Position numbers and translations under genes: made by a program
Shown here: in pieces, positions 1-7,506 of the stretch
How the letters are laid out: each line of letters opens with the position of its first letter
Position numbering within the stretch: position 1 is the first letter of the stretch
Source of the DNA: SHWB01 sp050246875
GTDB lineage: Bacteria > Pseudomonadota > Alphaproteobacteria > UBA6615
Reading direction: 5' to 3'
DNA: 64,000 bases
Assembly: GCA_050246875.1 (NCBI GenBank)
Contig: JBFWVF010000011.1
Location: forward strand, 62,001 to 126,000
The notes under the pieces: generated by a model
Seen by the model: only the letters and a program-made list of their open reading frames with translations
Told to the model about the DNA's origin: nothing
The model's database searches: none

Positions 1-108
1 CAGGCACAGCGCGCCGTTGTTGAGCGTGGTCATCAGCCCGTCGGCGAAGGCGGCAGCGCGCCCGCCGTCGAAAGCGACGGCCAAACTGCCGTGAGCAACT
101 GCGGACAT
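1..108 (-). CDS. Probable class I SAM-dependent methyltransferase, N-terminal part only
   Basis: The ATG lies at 108 and the frame stays open to the window edge, giving 36 residues. The segment around residues 26-36 (MTTLNNGALCL) resembles the N-terminal dimerisation segment of a class I methyltransferase group in which a phrase of the LNxGALxLM kind precedes the SAM fold. No SAM-binding motif falls inside the window, so this assignment rests on a short resemblance. The gene is divergent from the TetR gene at 273, and two copies of a likely TetR operator lie between them, so it is the natural target of that regulator. It could be another protein with a similar N-terminus. Confidence 0.4.
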   Translation of the reverse strand, partial: MSAVAHGSLAVAFDGGRAAAFADGLMTTLNNGALCL

Positions 109-132
109 CGTTTTGACTCCCTCATTTCTAGA

Positions 133-147
133 CAGACTAGTTGGTAT
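133..147. promoter_or_regulatory. Candidate TetR operator, copy 1
   Basis: CAGACTAGTTGGTAT is a partly palindromic 15-mer placed 25 bp upstream of the partial minus-strand gene. It differs at one base from the 15-mer at 225-239. Two such copies around a divergent tetR promoter region are typical of local autorepression. Operator function is inferred. Confidence 0.6.
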
Positions 148-224
148 AAATACGAATGTGGGAAGCCCGTCAACCCGGAAAATTATTCGCCTCAAAGCCG
201 CTGAACGTAGCCGGTGGTGCAAAG

Positions 225-239
225 CAGACTAGATGGTAT
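225..239. promoter_or_regulatory. Candidate TetR operator, copy 2
   Basis: CAGACTAGATGGTAT matches copy 1 at 14 of 15 positions. It sits 33 bp before the chosen tetR start at 273. If the upstream start at 156 were used this operator would lie inside the coding region, which is one reason for choosing 273. Confidence 0.6.
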
Positions 240-272
240 GGTCAGCCCAACGCAGCCGATGAGAGGTTCCTC

Positions 273-902
273 ATGCCGCGAGACGGCACGGCGACACGCA
301 CGGCGATCCTCGACGCCGCGGAAGCTCTGATCCTCGAATCGGGATTCTCGGCGGCATCGGTCGACCGCGTCATCGCGGCGGCCGGCATCACCAAGGGCTC
401 GTTTTTCTATCATTTCGACAGCAAGGCGGCGCTGGCCCGTGCACTGATCGACCGCTTCGCCGCCCTCGACGAGGCCAAGCTCGACGAGACGTTGCGGCGG
501 GCCGATGCGCTAAGCGACGACCCGCGCCAGCGCATGCTGGCCTTCGTCGGCCTGTTGCAGGAGGAGATGGCGGGGCTGACGGAACCCTATCCGGGCTGCC
601 TGTTCGCGTCCTACTGCGCCGAGGCGGGCCTCTTCGACGACGCCACCCTGCAGGTCGTACGCAACAGCATGATCCTGTGGCGCGACCGGCTCGGCGAACG
701 TTTCGCCGAGATCGCCCGCCGCCATCCGCCGCGCATCGCCATCGATCCGGCGAGCCTCGCCGACATGATCACCGTGGTCTTCGAGGGCGCCTTCATCCTG
801 TCGCGCACGCTGCGTGAGCCGCAGGCCGTGGCCCGCCAGCTTGCTCACTACCGAAACTACCTGGAGTTGCTGTTCCCCCTCGATGCCCAAATCCGACGCT
901 GA
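273..902 (+). CDS. TetR/AcrR family transcriptional regulator
   Basis: This is a 209-residue one-domain regulator. The N-terminal TetR DNA-binding domain covers about residues 8-55, with a helix-turn-helix reading SVDRVIAAAGITKGSFFYHF, followed by the usual DSKAAL segment. The C-terminal ligand/dimer domain contains PGCLFASYCAEAG, a phrase found in a common TetR subgroup. An in-frame start exists at 156, but 273 is preferred: a GAGAGG ribosome-binding site lies at 261-266, the protein then has normal family length, and the operator at 225-239 falls outside the gene. It probably represses itself and the divergent gene at 108. The ligand is unknown. Confidence 0.85.
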   Translation: MPRDGTATRTAILDAAEALILESGFSAASVDRVIAAAGITKGSFFYHFDSKAALARALIDRFAALDEAKLDETLRRADALSDDPRQRMLAFVGLLQEEMAGLTEPYPGCLFASYCAEAGLFDDATLQVVRNSMILWRDRLGERFAEIARRHPPRIAIDPASLADMITVVFEGAFILSRTLREPQAVARQLAHYRNYLELLFPLDAQIRR

Positions 903-1139
903 TTCTGCACATCACACGGGCAGTTGCGTCGACTCCGCAAGCATCTATCATTTCGCTGCACAATCGCGCGGCACCAAACAAGAAGTTCAACCGCATCCGC
1001 CAGCGCGGCCGGACCACCGGGGGAGTCGCAACGCGGCCCGCACCAACGGGCCGCAGGTCAAGGGAAGCCAGAACACCCAGAGCCAAGCCACATCCCCCGT
1101 TCCGAAAAACGTCCGACCAACCAAACGACGGAGCGGGAT

Positions 1140-2348
1140 ATGAATGGAGCGGATACCGCCTGGATTCTGACATCCACGGCGCTCGTATTGTTCATGACGC
1201 TGCCGGGCCTCGCCCTCTTCTACGGGGGGCTGGTGCGCTCGAACAGCGTGCTGTCCGTGCTGATGCAGTGCTTCTCGATCGCCTGCGTCGTCTCGGTGCT
1301 GTGGCTCGTCTGCGCCTACTCGATCGCCTTTGGCGAAGGCACGAGCTGGTGGGGCGGGCTCGACAAGGCGTTTCTCGACGGGGCGGGGACCGAAGCGCTG
1401 ACCGGCACATTGCCGGAAGGTGTCTTCTTCGCCTTCCAGATGACCTTCGCGATCATCACGCCGGCCCTCATCGTCGGCGCCTATGTCGAGCGCATCCGCT
1501 TCGGCTTCGTCATCCTGTTCACACTGGCCTGGGTGCTCATCGTCTATGCACCTGTCACGCACTGGGTATGGGGCGGCGGCTTCCTCGCCGACTGGGGCGT
1601 CCGCGACTTCGCCGGCGGCATCGTGGTCCACGTGACAGCGGGTGTGTCGGCACTGGTGCTGGCCCTGATGCTTGGCGGCCGGCACGGCTTTCCGCGCGAG
1701 GTCCGGCCTCCGCACAGCCCCGGCATGACCATGACCGGCGCCGCCATGCTGTGGGTCGGCTGGTTCGGCTTCAATGCCGGATCGGCGCTGGCCGCCAACG
1801 GCAATGCGGGCATGGCGCTGGTCGTCACCCATACCGCGGCGGCCTGCGGTGCGATTGCCTGGTCGGCCATCGAGTATCTCCGCTTCGGCAAGGCCAGCAT
1901 GATCGGCGCCGTCACCGGCATGGTCGCCGGCCTCGCCACGATCACGCCGGCCTCCGGCTTCGTCGGCCCGCTCGGCGGCATCGCTCTCGGTATTGGCGGT
2001 GGCGTCGTCTGTCATTTCGCCACGGCGCTGATCAAGCAGAGCCTGAAGATCGACGATTCGCTCGACGTCTTCGCAGTGCATGGTGTGGGCGGTGCCCTCG
2101 GCACCCTGCTCGTCGCATTCTTCGCCTCGCCGCGCCTTGGCGGCCTCGGCCAGGCGGACGGGATGGTATGGTCATCGCAGCTCGTGGTGCAGATCGAGGG
2201 CATCGCCATCGTCGCGGTATGGGCGGCGGTAGTGACCTTTGTGCTGGCTAAGCTGATCGGGCTTGCGATACCCATGCGGGTCGCAGAGGAAGTCGAGGTC
2301 GAAGGCCTCGACCTCGCCGTTCACGGCGAGCGCGCGTACGAACTCTAG
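1140..2348 (+). CDS. amtB: Ammonium transporter AmtB
   Basis: This 402-residue inner-membrane protein is built from hydrophobic helices (11 expected for the family). The N-terminus ALFYGGLVRSNSVLSVLMQ is typical of Amt proteins. The twin histidines of the conduction pore are visible at about 164 (FAGGIVVHVTAG) and 314 (FAVHGVGGALG), and the recruitment-site Asp at about 156. The open frame extends back to 924, but the ATG at 1140 follows a GGAG-type site and starts at the conserved N-terminus. It carries ammonium into the cell and is blocked by binding of the PII protein encoded 69 bp downstream. I found no clean sigma-54 promoter in 903-1139, a stretch that otherwise shows nothing recognisable. 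Confidence 0.95.
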   Translation: MNGADTAWILTSTALVLFMTLPGLALFYGGLVRSNSVLSVLMQCFSIACVVSVLWLVCAYSIAFGEGTSWWGGLDKAFLDGAGTEALTGTLPEGVFFAFQMTFAIITPALIVGAYVERIRFGFVILFTLAWVLIVYAPVTHWVWGGGFLADWGVRDFAGGIVVHVTAGVSALVLALMLGGRHGFPREVRPPHSPGMTMTGAAMLWVGWFGFNAGSALAANGNAGMALVVTHTAAACGAIAWSAIEYLRFGKASMIGAVTGMVAGLATITPASGFVGPLGGIALGIGGGVVCHFATALIKQSLKIDDSLDVFAVHGVGGALGTLLVAFFASPRLGGLGQADGMVWSSQLVVQIEGIAIVAVWAAVVTFVLAKLIGLAIPMRVAEEVEVEGLDLAVHGERAYEL

Positions 2349-2417
2349 CGGCCGGACGGGCGCCGTGGCCCCGGTGGCCGCGGCGCCACCCCGCCCGCAC
2401 GACGGAGGCAGGAAGAC

Positions 2418-2756
2418 ATGAAATACATCATCGCCATCATCAAGCCGCACAAGCTCGACGATGTGCGCAACGCGCTGACGGAGATCGGTGTGCAGGGCCT
2501 CACCGTCAGCGAGGCACGCGGCTATGGCCGGCAAAAGGGCCAGACGGAAATCTACCGTGGCGCCGAGTATCAGGTGAACTTCGTACCCAAGGTGAAGATC
2601 GAGGTCGCCGTGCCGGACGCACTGGCCGACGGCGCCATCGACGCCATCCGCGAGTCCGCCAACACCAGCAAGATCGGCGACGGCAAGATTTTCGTCTATG
2701 ACCTCGAGCGCGCCGTGCGCATCCGCACAGGCGAGACCGGCGACGAGGCGCTGTAG
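2418..2756 (+). CDS. glnK: Nitrogen regulatory protein PII (GlnK type)
   Basis: The protein has 112 residues, exactly PII length. The T-loop signature reads YGRQKGQTEIYRGAEYQVNF, with the uridylylation site at Tyr51, and the second signature TSKIGDGKIFVYDLERAVRIR contributes to ATP/2-oxoglutarate binding. GlnK plugs AmtB when nitrogen is abundant and is uridylylated by GlnD when it is scarce. Start and a GGAGG-type site (GACGGAGGCAGGAAGAC) are clear. The order amtB then glnK is the reverse of the common glnK-amtB order. The stop is only 3 bp from the convergent stop of the next gene. Confidence 0.95.
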   Translation: MKYIIAIIKPHKLDDVRNALTEIGVQGLTVSEARGYGRQKGQTEIYRGAEYQVNFVPKVKIEVAVPDALADGAIDAIRESANTSKIGDGKIFVYDLERAVRIRTGETGDEAL

Positions 2757-2759
2757 GCG

Positions 2760-3656
2760 CTAGGGCTCGTCGAGACCGGCGCGACCCTCCGACAGCTTGA
2801 CGGTGGCGACGAGGTCATCGTCGCCCCAACCTCGAGCGACAAGTTCGGCGAAAGTCGCACGGGCCAGTTCAGTGGCCGGCGCCGGGACTCCTGCGCTGTC
2901 GGCCGCCTCGGCCAGCAATCGCATGTCCTTGTGCATCTGTTTCGCGGCGAAAGCCGGTGCGAAGTCACGCCGGGCGAGTGGTCCGGCCTTGTAGCCGACG
3001 AATGGCGAGGCGATGGCGCTCGCCGCAAACACATCCAGCATGTGCTGCCAGTCGACACCGCCCTTGCGGCCGATGGCGAGCGCTTCGCCCCAAGCCACGG
3101 CCGTCTGGGCAATGACAAGGTTGAGGCACAGCTTCATCCAGCGCCCTTCCTCGCCAGGACCGAGACGAAAACGGCTCTTCGCCAGTACATCGAGCAACGG
3201 TGCAGCACGCTCGTACGCGGCAAGCGGACCAGAGGCCATCACGCCGAGGCCACCGGTCTCCGCGAGCTGTGTCGAGCCGGCAACCGGCGCAGCGAGAAAG
3301 TCGACGCCGCCCACCTGCGCTGCCGTCCTCACTTCGGCGGACACCGCCGGCGACACGGTGCTCATGTCGACGAACACGGCGCCCGCCGGGAGGCCGGCGA
3401 GCACACCGTCGTCTCCAAGGGCCACCGCACGCAGGGAATCGTCGTCGGGAAGCATCGTGAACGCGATGTCGGCCTGACGCGCCGCCCCGGCGGGCGACGC
3501 GGCACGCCGGCCGCCCGCTGCAAGCACCGACGCGACATTGGCCTCGGACGGATCGACGGCGACGACCGGCCAGCCTGCCGCCAGCAGGCGGCGCGCCATT
3601 GGCCCGCCCATCTTGCCGGTGCCGATCCAGGCGACGGTCACGCGTTCGGCAGGCAT
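2760..3656 (-). CDS. NAD(P)-dependent oxidoreductase, 3-hydroxyisobutyrate dehydrogenase family
   Basis: This 298-residue protein has the beta-hydroxyacid dehydrogenase layout. An N-terminal Rossmann domain starts with VAWIGTGKMGGPMARRLL (residues about 8-25). The substrate loop LAAPVAGST is near residues 121-129, and the catalytic lysine is K175 in GRWMKLCLNLV. Such enzymes oxidise small 3-hydroxy acids or reduce semialdehydes. It is the last gene of a minus-strand trio with an intradiol dioxygenase (9 bp upstream) and a RutE-like reductase, so a role in ring-cleavage product metabolism is likely but not shown. Substrate is unknown. Confidence 0.85.
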   Translation of the reverse strand: MPAERVTVAWIGTGKMGGPMARRLLAAGWPVVAVDPSEANVASVLAAGGRRAASPAGAARQADIAFTMLPDDDSLRAVALGDDGVLAGLPAGAVFVDMSTVSPAVSAEVRTAAQVGGVDFLAAPVAGSTQLAETGGLGVMASGPLAAYERAAPLLDVLAKSRFRLGPGEEGRWMKLCLNLVIAQTAVAWGEALAIGRKGGVDWQHMLDVFAASAIASPFVGYKAGPLARRDFAPAFAAKQMHKDMRLLAEAADSAGVPAPATELARATFAELVARGWGDDDLVATVKLSEGRAGLDEP

Positions 3657-3665
3657 GACCAGGTA

Positions 3666-4592
3666 CTATGCACGCATGGATGCGCGGCGCTTGTATTCGG
3701 CCTCGAGATCGCGCACTTCGGCCGCCTGCTTCAGCGTGAAGTCGTAGCGCGCCTCGTAATGCGGGCCGTCGAAACCGCGCTTTTTCGCCGCCACCGGATC
3801 TGAATTCTTCACATAATCGACGACCAGCGAAGCCTTCACGCCAAACACGGCATCGCTGTCGAGATAGCGATCGTCACTGTTGAAAAGCTCGGTCTGCACC
3901 GGCTGATAGCCGTCCTTGAGCACGAGGAAATGCAGGTGCGCCGGCCGCCACGGGTGGCGCCCGGTGCCGAGCAGGATCTCACCGACCGGTCCATCGGTCG
4001 GCACAGGGTACTCGACCGGCTTGGTCGTGCGCAGGCTGTAGCGGCCATCGGCATCGGTCCGCAGCTTGGCGCGATACGCATAGTCGGGCAACGCGAGCGT
4101 CTGGCCGACCTGCGCCTCGTAGAAGCCGTTGGGAGCGGTCTGCCAGAGGTCGAGGATCACACCCTCGAGCGGCTTTCCGTCTGGATCGGTGACACGGCCC
4201 TCGACCCAGGCCGGTTCACCCGACTTGTCGCCGAAGGAGATATCGAAGCCATTTGGGCGGAACGGCGCCCCGTCGCGATAGAACGGCCCGAGCAGGCTCG
4301 ATTCCGTGGCGCCCTTGCGCGCGTTGTCGGCCATCGCCTCGACGAGCGTGGTGAGGCCAAGCACGTCGCCGAGCAGCACGCCTTCCTCGCGCTTGTCGTT
4401 GGAAATCTGCCCAACGCGCTGGATGAATCGGGCGGCATACAGCAGCTCGTCAGGCGTCAGCCGCACCTCGCGCGCGAAGGCATGCGCATGGCGGACCAGT
4501 GCCGTCATGATCTCGATCACGCGGGCTGGCGTATCCTTGCCGATGCGGGCGATGACCGCATCGGTGACGTTGGCTTCGGTCAGGTCACGCAT
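3666..4592 (-). CDS. Intradiol ring-cleavage dioxygenase (catechol/hydroxyquinol 1,2-dioxygenase family)
   Basis: The 308-residue protein has an N-terminal helical dimerisation domain (about 1-100) and a C-terminal beta-sandwich. All four Fe(III) ligands of the family are present: Tyr158 (NGFYEAQ), Tyr185 (DGRYSLRT), His219 and His221 (RPAHLHF). The segment ESSLLGPFYRDGAP is typical of catechol/hydroxyquinol enzymes. It splits an ortho-dihydroxylated ring between the hydroxyls to a muconate or maleylacetate. The start has a strong GGAGG site. Whether the substrate is catechol, hydroxyquinol or a substituted ring cannot be told from sequence; neither catA/B/C partners nor a maleylacetate reductase lie next to it. 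Confidence 0.88.
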   Translation of the reverse strand: MRDLTEANVTDAVIARIGKDTPARVIEIMTALVRHAHAFAREVRLTPDELLYAARFIQRVGQISNDKREEGVLLGDVLGLTTLVEAMADNARKGATESSLLGPFYRDGAPFRPNGFDISFGDKSGEPAWVEGRVTDPDGKPLEGVILDLWQTAPNGFYEAQVGQTLALPDYAYRAKLRTDADGRYSLRTTKPVEYPVPTDGPVGEILLGTGRHPWRPAHLHFLVLKDGYQPVQTELFNSDDRYLDSDAVFGVKASLVVDYVKNSDPVAAKKRGFDGPHYEARYDFTLKQAAEVRDLEAEYKRRASMRA

Positions 4593-4649
4593 GACAGTCC
4601 TCCAGGATGGTGCTCCGACGGGCCGCCCGCCGATAGGTCGCAGCCACGA

Positions 4650-5300
4650 TCAAACGATGGTCGCCACATCCTCGAACGGAACCCGCGGCAGACGCGCATA
4701 GGTCAGGCCGGCCGGATCGGCATATCCGACGTTCATCAGGAAGTTGGAGCGCAGGGACGTTCCCGCGAAGAAAGCCTCGTCGCAGGCCTTGCGGTTGAAG
4801 CCCGACATGCCGCCAACGTCGAGGCCAACCGCGCGAAGCGCGATCGTGAGGTAGGCTCCCTGCAGCGTGCCGTTGCGCGTGCTGTGCTCCTCGGCGAATG
4901 CCGGGTTGTCCTTGAACATCGCTGACATGTCGCGGATCGGATAGAGCGTCGGCAGCCGCTTCCAGTAGTCGAGATCACAGGCGACGATGATCGTCCACGG
5001 CGCGGCCATCGTCTTCTCGACATTGCCCGGGACCAGGGTCGGCTTGAGCTTCTCCTTGGCCTCCCTGCTGCGCACCAGGACAAGGCGCATCGGCTGGCCA
5101 TTGGAGCTGGTCGGGCCGAACTGGGCGATGGCGATCGCTTCGCGGATCAGCGCCTCCGGGACGTCGCGGTCCTGCCACTTGGTGTGATTGCGCGCCTCAC
5201 GGAAGATCAGGTCGACCGCGTTGTCGTCAAGGCGCGCGATGCGCTGGTGCAAGGCATCGACGGCCGCGCGGGCGCGCGCCAGAGCCGCATCGTCGGTCAT
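4650..5300 (-). CDS. Nitroreductase-family malonic semialdehyde reductase-like protein (RutE/HadB type)
   Basis: The protein has 216 residues. Flavin-binding features of the RutE/HadB branch are visible: FREARNHTKW near the start, FGPTSSNGQPMRLVLVRS in the FMN-contact loop, and RNGTLQGAYLTIALRAVGLD in the core helix. RutE reduces malonic semialdehyde, but related proteins reduce nitroaromatics. The frame runs back to 5393; ATG 5300 is chosen because AAGGAG lies just upstream and the family N-terminus begins there. It is the first gene of the trio with the dioxygenase (57 bp) and the hydroxyacid dehydrogenase. No rutABCD genes accompany it, so pyrimidine catabolism is unlikely. Confidence 0.8.
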   Translation of the reverse strand: MTDDAALARARAAVDALHQRIARLDDNAVDLIFREARNHTKWQDRDVPEALIREAIAIAQFGPTSSNGQPMRLVLVRSREAKEKLKPTLVPGNVEKTMAAPWTIIVACDLDYWKRLPTLYPIRDMSAMFKDNPAFAEEHSTRNGTLQGAYLTIALRAVGLDVGGMSGFNRKACDEAFFAGTSLRSNFLMNVGYADPAGLTYARLPRVPFEDVATIV

Positions 5301-5492
5301 GTGAACTATCTCCTTCCAGGATGTGGCGGAGAAAGTACCCGCCCGGGACGCGGGCGCCAAGGGTGGGCGGCGAAGCGCCCAGCGATGGGTCATCGGTATG
5401 TCCCGTCGATGACGGACGCCGGCAGCAACCGGACGCTGGCCCGGCCGGCCGTGGAATGCTAGGCAGGCGCGCCGTCAATTCAGGGGGACCCC

Positions 5493-6740
5493 ATGGCCGA
5501 GGCCACCGGACCGCTTTCCGGCGTTGTCGTGCTCGATCTCACCCGCGTGCTGGCGGGGCCATACTGCACCCAGCTCCTCGGCGACCTCGGCGCCGACGTG
5601 ATCAAGATCGAGCGCCCGGGCGCTGGCGACGACACCCGCCGCTTCGCCCCGCCCTTCATGAAGGGGCCGGACGGCGAGGACACCTCGGAAAGCGCCTATT
5701 TCATGAGCGCCAACCGCAACAAGCGGTCGGTCGCCATCGACATCGCCAACCCGGAAGGCCAGAAGCTGGTGCGCGCCATCGCACTCAAGGCCGACGCTCT
5801 GGTCGAGAACTTCAAGACCGGCAACCTCGCCCGCTACGGCCTCGGCTACGCCGACCTCAAGGATGCCAACCGCAAGCTGGTCTACTGCTCGATCACCGGC
5901 TTCGGCCAGACCGGGCCCTATGCCGAGCGGCCTGGCTACGATTTCCTCATTCAGGGTATGGGCGGCATCATGTCGCTGACCGGCGAACCCGAGCGCGAGC
6001 CGCAGAAGGTCGGCGTGCCGATCGCCGACATCATGTCCGGCATGTTCGCCGCGGTGTCGCTGTGCGCGGCACTGCGCCACGCGGCGCTGACCGGCGAGGG
6101 CCAGTCGATCGACATCGGCATGCTCGACACGCAGGTCGCGTGGCTCGTCAATCAGGGCATGAACTGGATTCATTCCGGCAAGGCCGAGCGGCTGGGCAAC
6201 GCCCATCCGAACATCGTGCCCTACCAGGTGTTCGCCACCGCCGATGGCCACATCGTCATCGCGGTGGGCAACGACACCCAGTTCCGTACCTTCTGCACCC
6301 TCGCCGGCGTGCCGGAACTGCCCGATGATCCGGTCTTCGCCACGAATGCGGCGCGGGTGAAGAACCGTGCCGTCGTGGTCGAGCGGCTGGCCGCCATCGT
6401 GAAGGCCAAGCCCTCGGCGTGGTGGCTGGAGGGGCTGGAACGCGTCGGCATCGGCTGCGGGCCGATCAACACCATGGACCAGGTCTTCGCCGATCCGCAC
6501 GTCATCGCGCGCGAGATGGTGAAGCGCATCCCGCACCCGCTGGCCGGCCCGGAAGGCGCGGCGATCATCGCCAGCCCGCTGAAGCTGTCGGGAACGCCGG
6601 TCGCCTACCGCCACCATCCGCCGCTACTCGGACAGCACACCGACGAGGTCTTGTCGGGCCTGCTCGGCCTCGATGGCGCCGAGATCGAGCGCCTGCGGAC
6701 GGCCGGCGTGATCGGCAAGCCGCCAGCGCTCAGCGCCTGA
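5493..6740 (+). CDS. CaiB/BaiF (family III) CoA-transferase
   Basis: The protein has 415 residues. The N-terminal motif VVVLDLTRVLAGPYCTQLLG followed by DLGADVIKIERPG is diagnostic. The catalytic aspartate that forms the acyl anhydride is D179 in VPIADIMSGMFA. The C-terminal part matches family III enzymes such as formyl-CoA transferase and the succinyl-CoA-dependent transferases. It moves CoA between carboxylates; donor and acceptor are unknown. An AGGGGGA site precedes ATG 5493. It is divergent from the nitroreductase-dioxygenase operon across 192 bp, and is followed by a cupin gene 75 bp downstream on the same strand. Confidence 0.93.
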   Translation: MAEATGPLSGVVVLDLTRVLAGPYCTQLLGDLGADVIKIERPGAGDDTRRFAPPFMKGPDGEDTSESAYFMSANRNKRSVAIDIANPEGQKLVRAIALKADALVENFKTGNLARYGLGYADLKDANRKLVYCSITGFGQTGPYAERPGYDFLIQGMGGIMSLTGEPEREPQKVGVPIADIMSGMFAAVSLCAALRHAALTGEGQSIDIGMLDTQVAWLVNQGMNWIHSGKAERLGNAHPNIVPYQVFATADGHIVIAVGNDTQFRTFCTLAGVPELPDDPVFATNAARVKNRAVVVERLAAIVKAKPSAWWLEGLERVGIGCGPINTMDQVFADPHVIAREMVKRIPHPLAGPEGAAIIASPLKLSGTPVAYRHHPPLLGQHTDEVLSGLLGLDGAEIERLRTAGVIGKPPALSA

Positions 6741-6815
6741 AACTCCGGTCGGTCGCCGCTACGTCGCACGGAATCCCGGACCTAGGTTCGGGACGATCCC
6801 GTGATGGAGGCGACG

Positions 6816-7364
6816 ATGGAGCAGAGCGATCCCCATGCCCGCCGCGTGGCGAAGTCGACGCCCTGTTCGCGCGACGAGATGCTCAGGCGCATCGCGCGTT
6901 TCGGTGAGTCCTCGCCTGACCGCAATGCCTTCCCAGATCTGGCGGACCCGGCGCGCGACCGTTCGGTGACCTACCTGCTGTCGCCCGGCGAAACAGCCGG
7001 GCCGGCACAGATCGCCGAACCGCACCAGTTTCACATGGCGATCTCGAAGCTGCGCCGCGGCGTCAACCCGGTGACTCACGCGCATCCCTATGCGGAGGTC
7101 TTCATGCCGCTCGACGCGCACTTCCGCTTCTTCTGGGGCGAAAACCTCGAAGAAAGCGTCGACCTCGCGCCGTGGGACGTGATCTCCGTGCCCGCTGGCG
7201 TCTTCCGCTCGTTCGAATGCCTCGACCGCGACGAGGGCCATGTGCTGACGCTGTTCGATACCGGCGGCGATCCGCACACCGGGATCACCGTCCCGCAGGA
7301 GATGTTCGACAAGTACTACTCGAAGGGCTGGCGCCCGACGCCCGACATGACGAAGGCGGGCTGA
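6816..7364 (+). CDS. Cupin-domain protein
   Basis: This 182-residue protein carries a single cupin barrel. Motif 1 is recognisable as GVNPVTHAHPYAEVFMPLDA, with two His and a Glu as possible metal ligands, and motif 2 as PWDVISVPAGVFRSFEC. It could be a small dioxygenase, isomerase or a ligand-binding protein; the sequence does not decide. The track of in-frame starts includes GTG 6801 and ATG 6804, but ATG 6816 has GGAGG at a 5-bp spacing. It follows the CoA-transferase on the same strand and may share its transcript. Confidence 0.75.
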   Translation: MEQSDPHARRVAKSTPCSRDEMLRRIARFGESSPDRNAFPDLADPARDRSVTYLLSPGETAGPAQIAEPHQFHMAISKLRRGVNPVTHAHPYAEVFMPLDAHFRFFWGENLEESVDLAPWDVISVPAGVFRSFECLDRDEGHVLTLFDTGGDPHTGITVPQEMFDKYYSKGWRPTPDMTKAG

Positions 7365-7506
7365 CGCAGCGCTGCTCGCCCCCCGCCGTTCGAGACCTCA
7401 TCCTGCGGATGGCGCCTCAGGCTGCGGGGCATACTCCCGATGCGGCGAAATGTATGACCTCATCCCGAGGCATCCGCGTCGGCGGACGCATCGAAGGTTG
7501 ATGCCG
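7365..7506. repeat. Intergenic stretch with degenerate palindromic repeat
   Basis: The gap between two convergent genes holds two copies of a degraded form of the CTCATCC-GAGG...CGAAGG repeat seen more cleanly at 31298-31460. One copy starts near 7396 and one near 7458, the latter with an inner palindrome CATCCGCGTCGGCGGACG. It probably acts as a bidirectional termination or spacer region. No gene is seen. Confidence 0.4.

Noticed and set aside
903..1139. Sigma-54 promoter for amtB-glnK
   Set aside because: GGCAC-like words occur (near 970), but no TTGC follows at the required distance.
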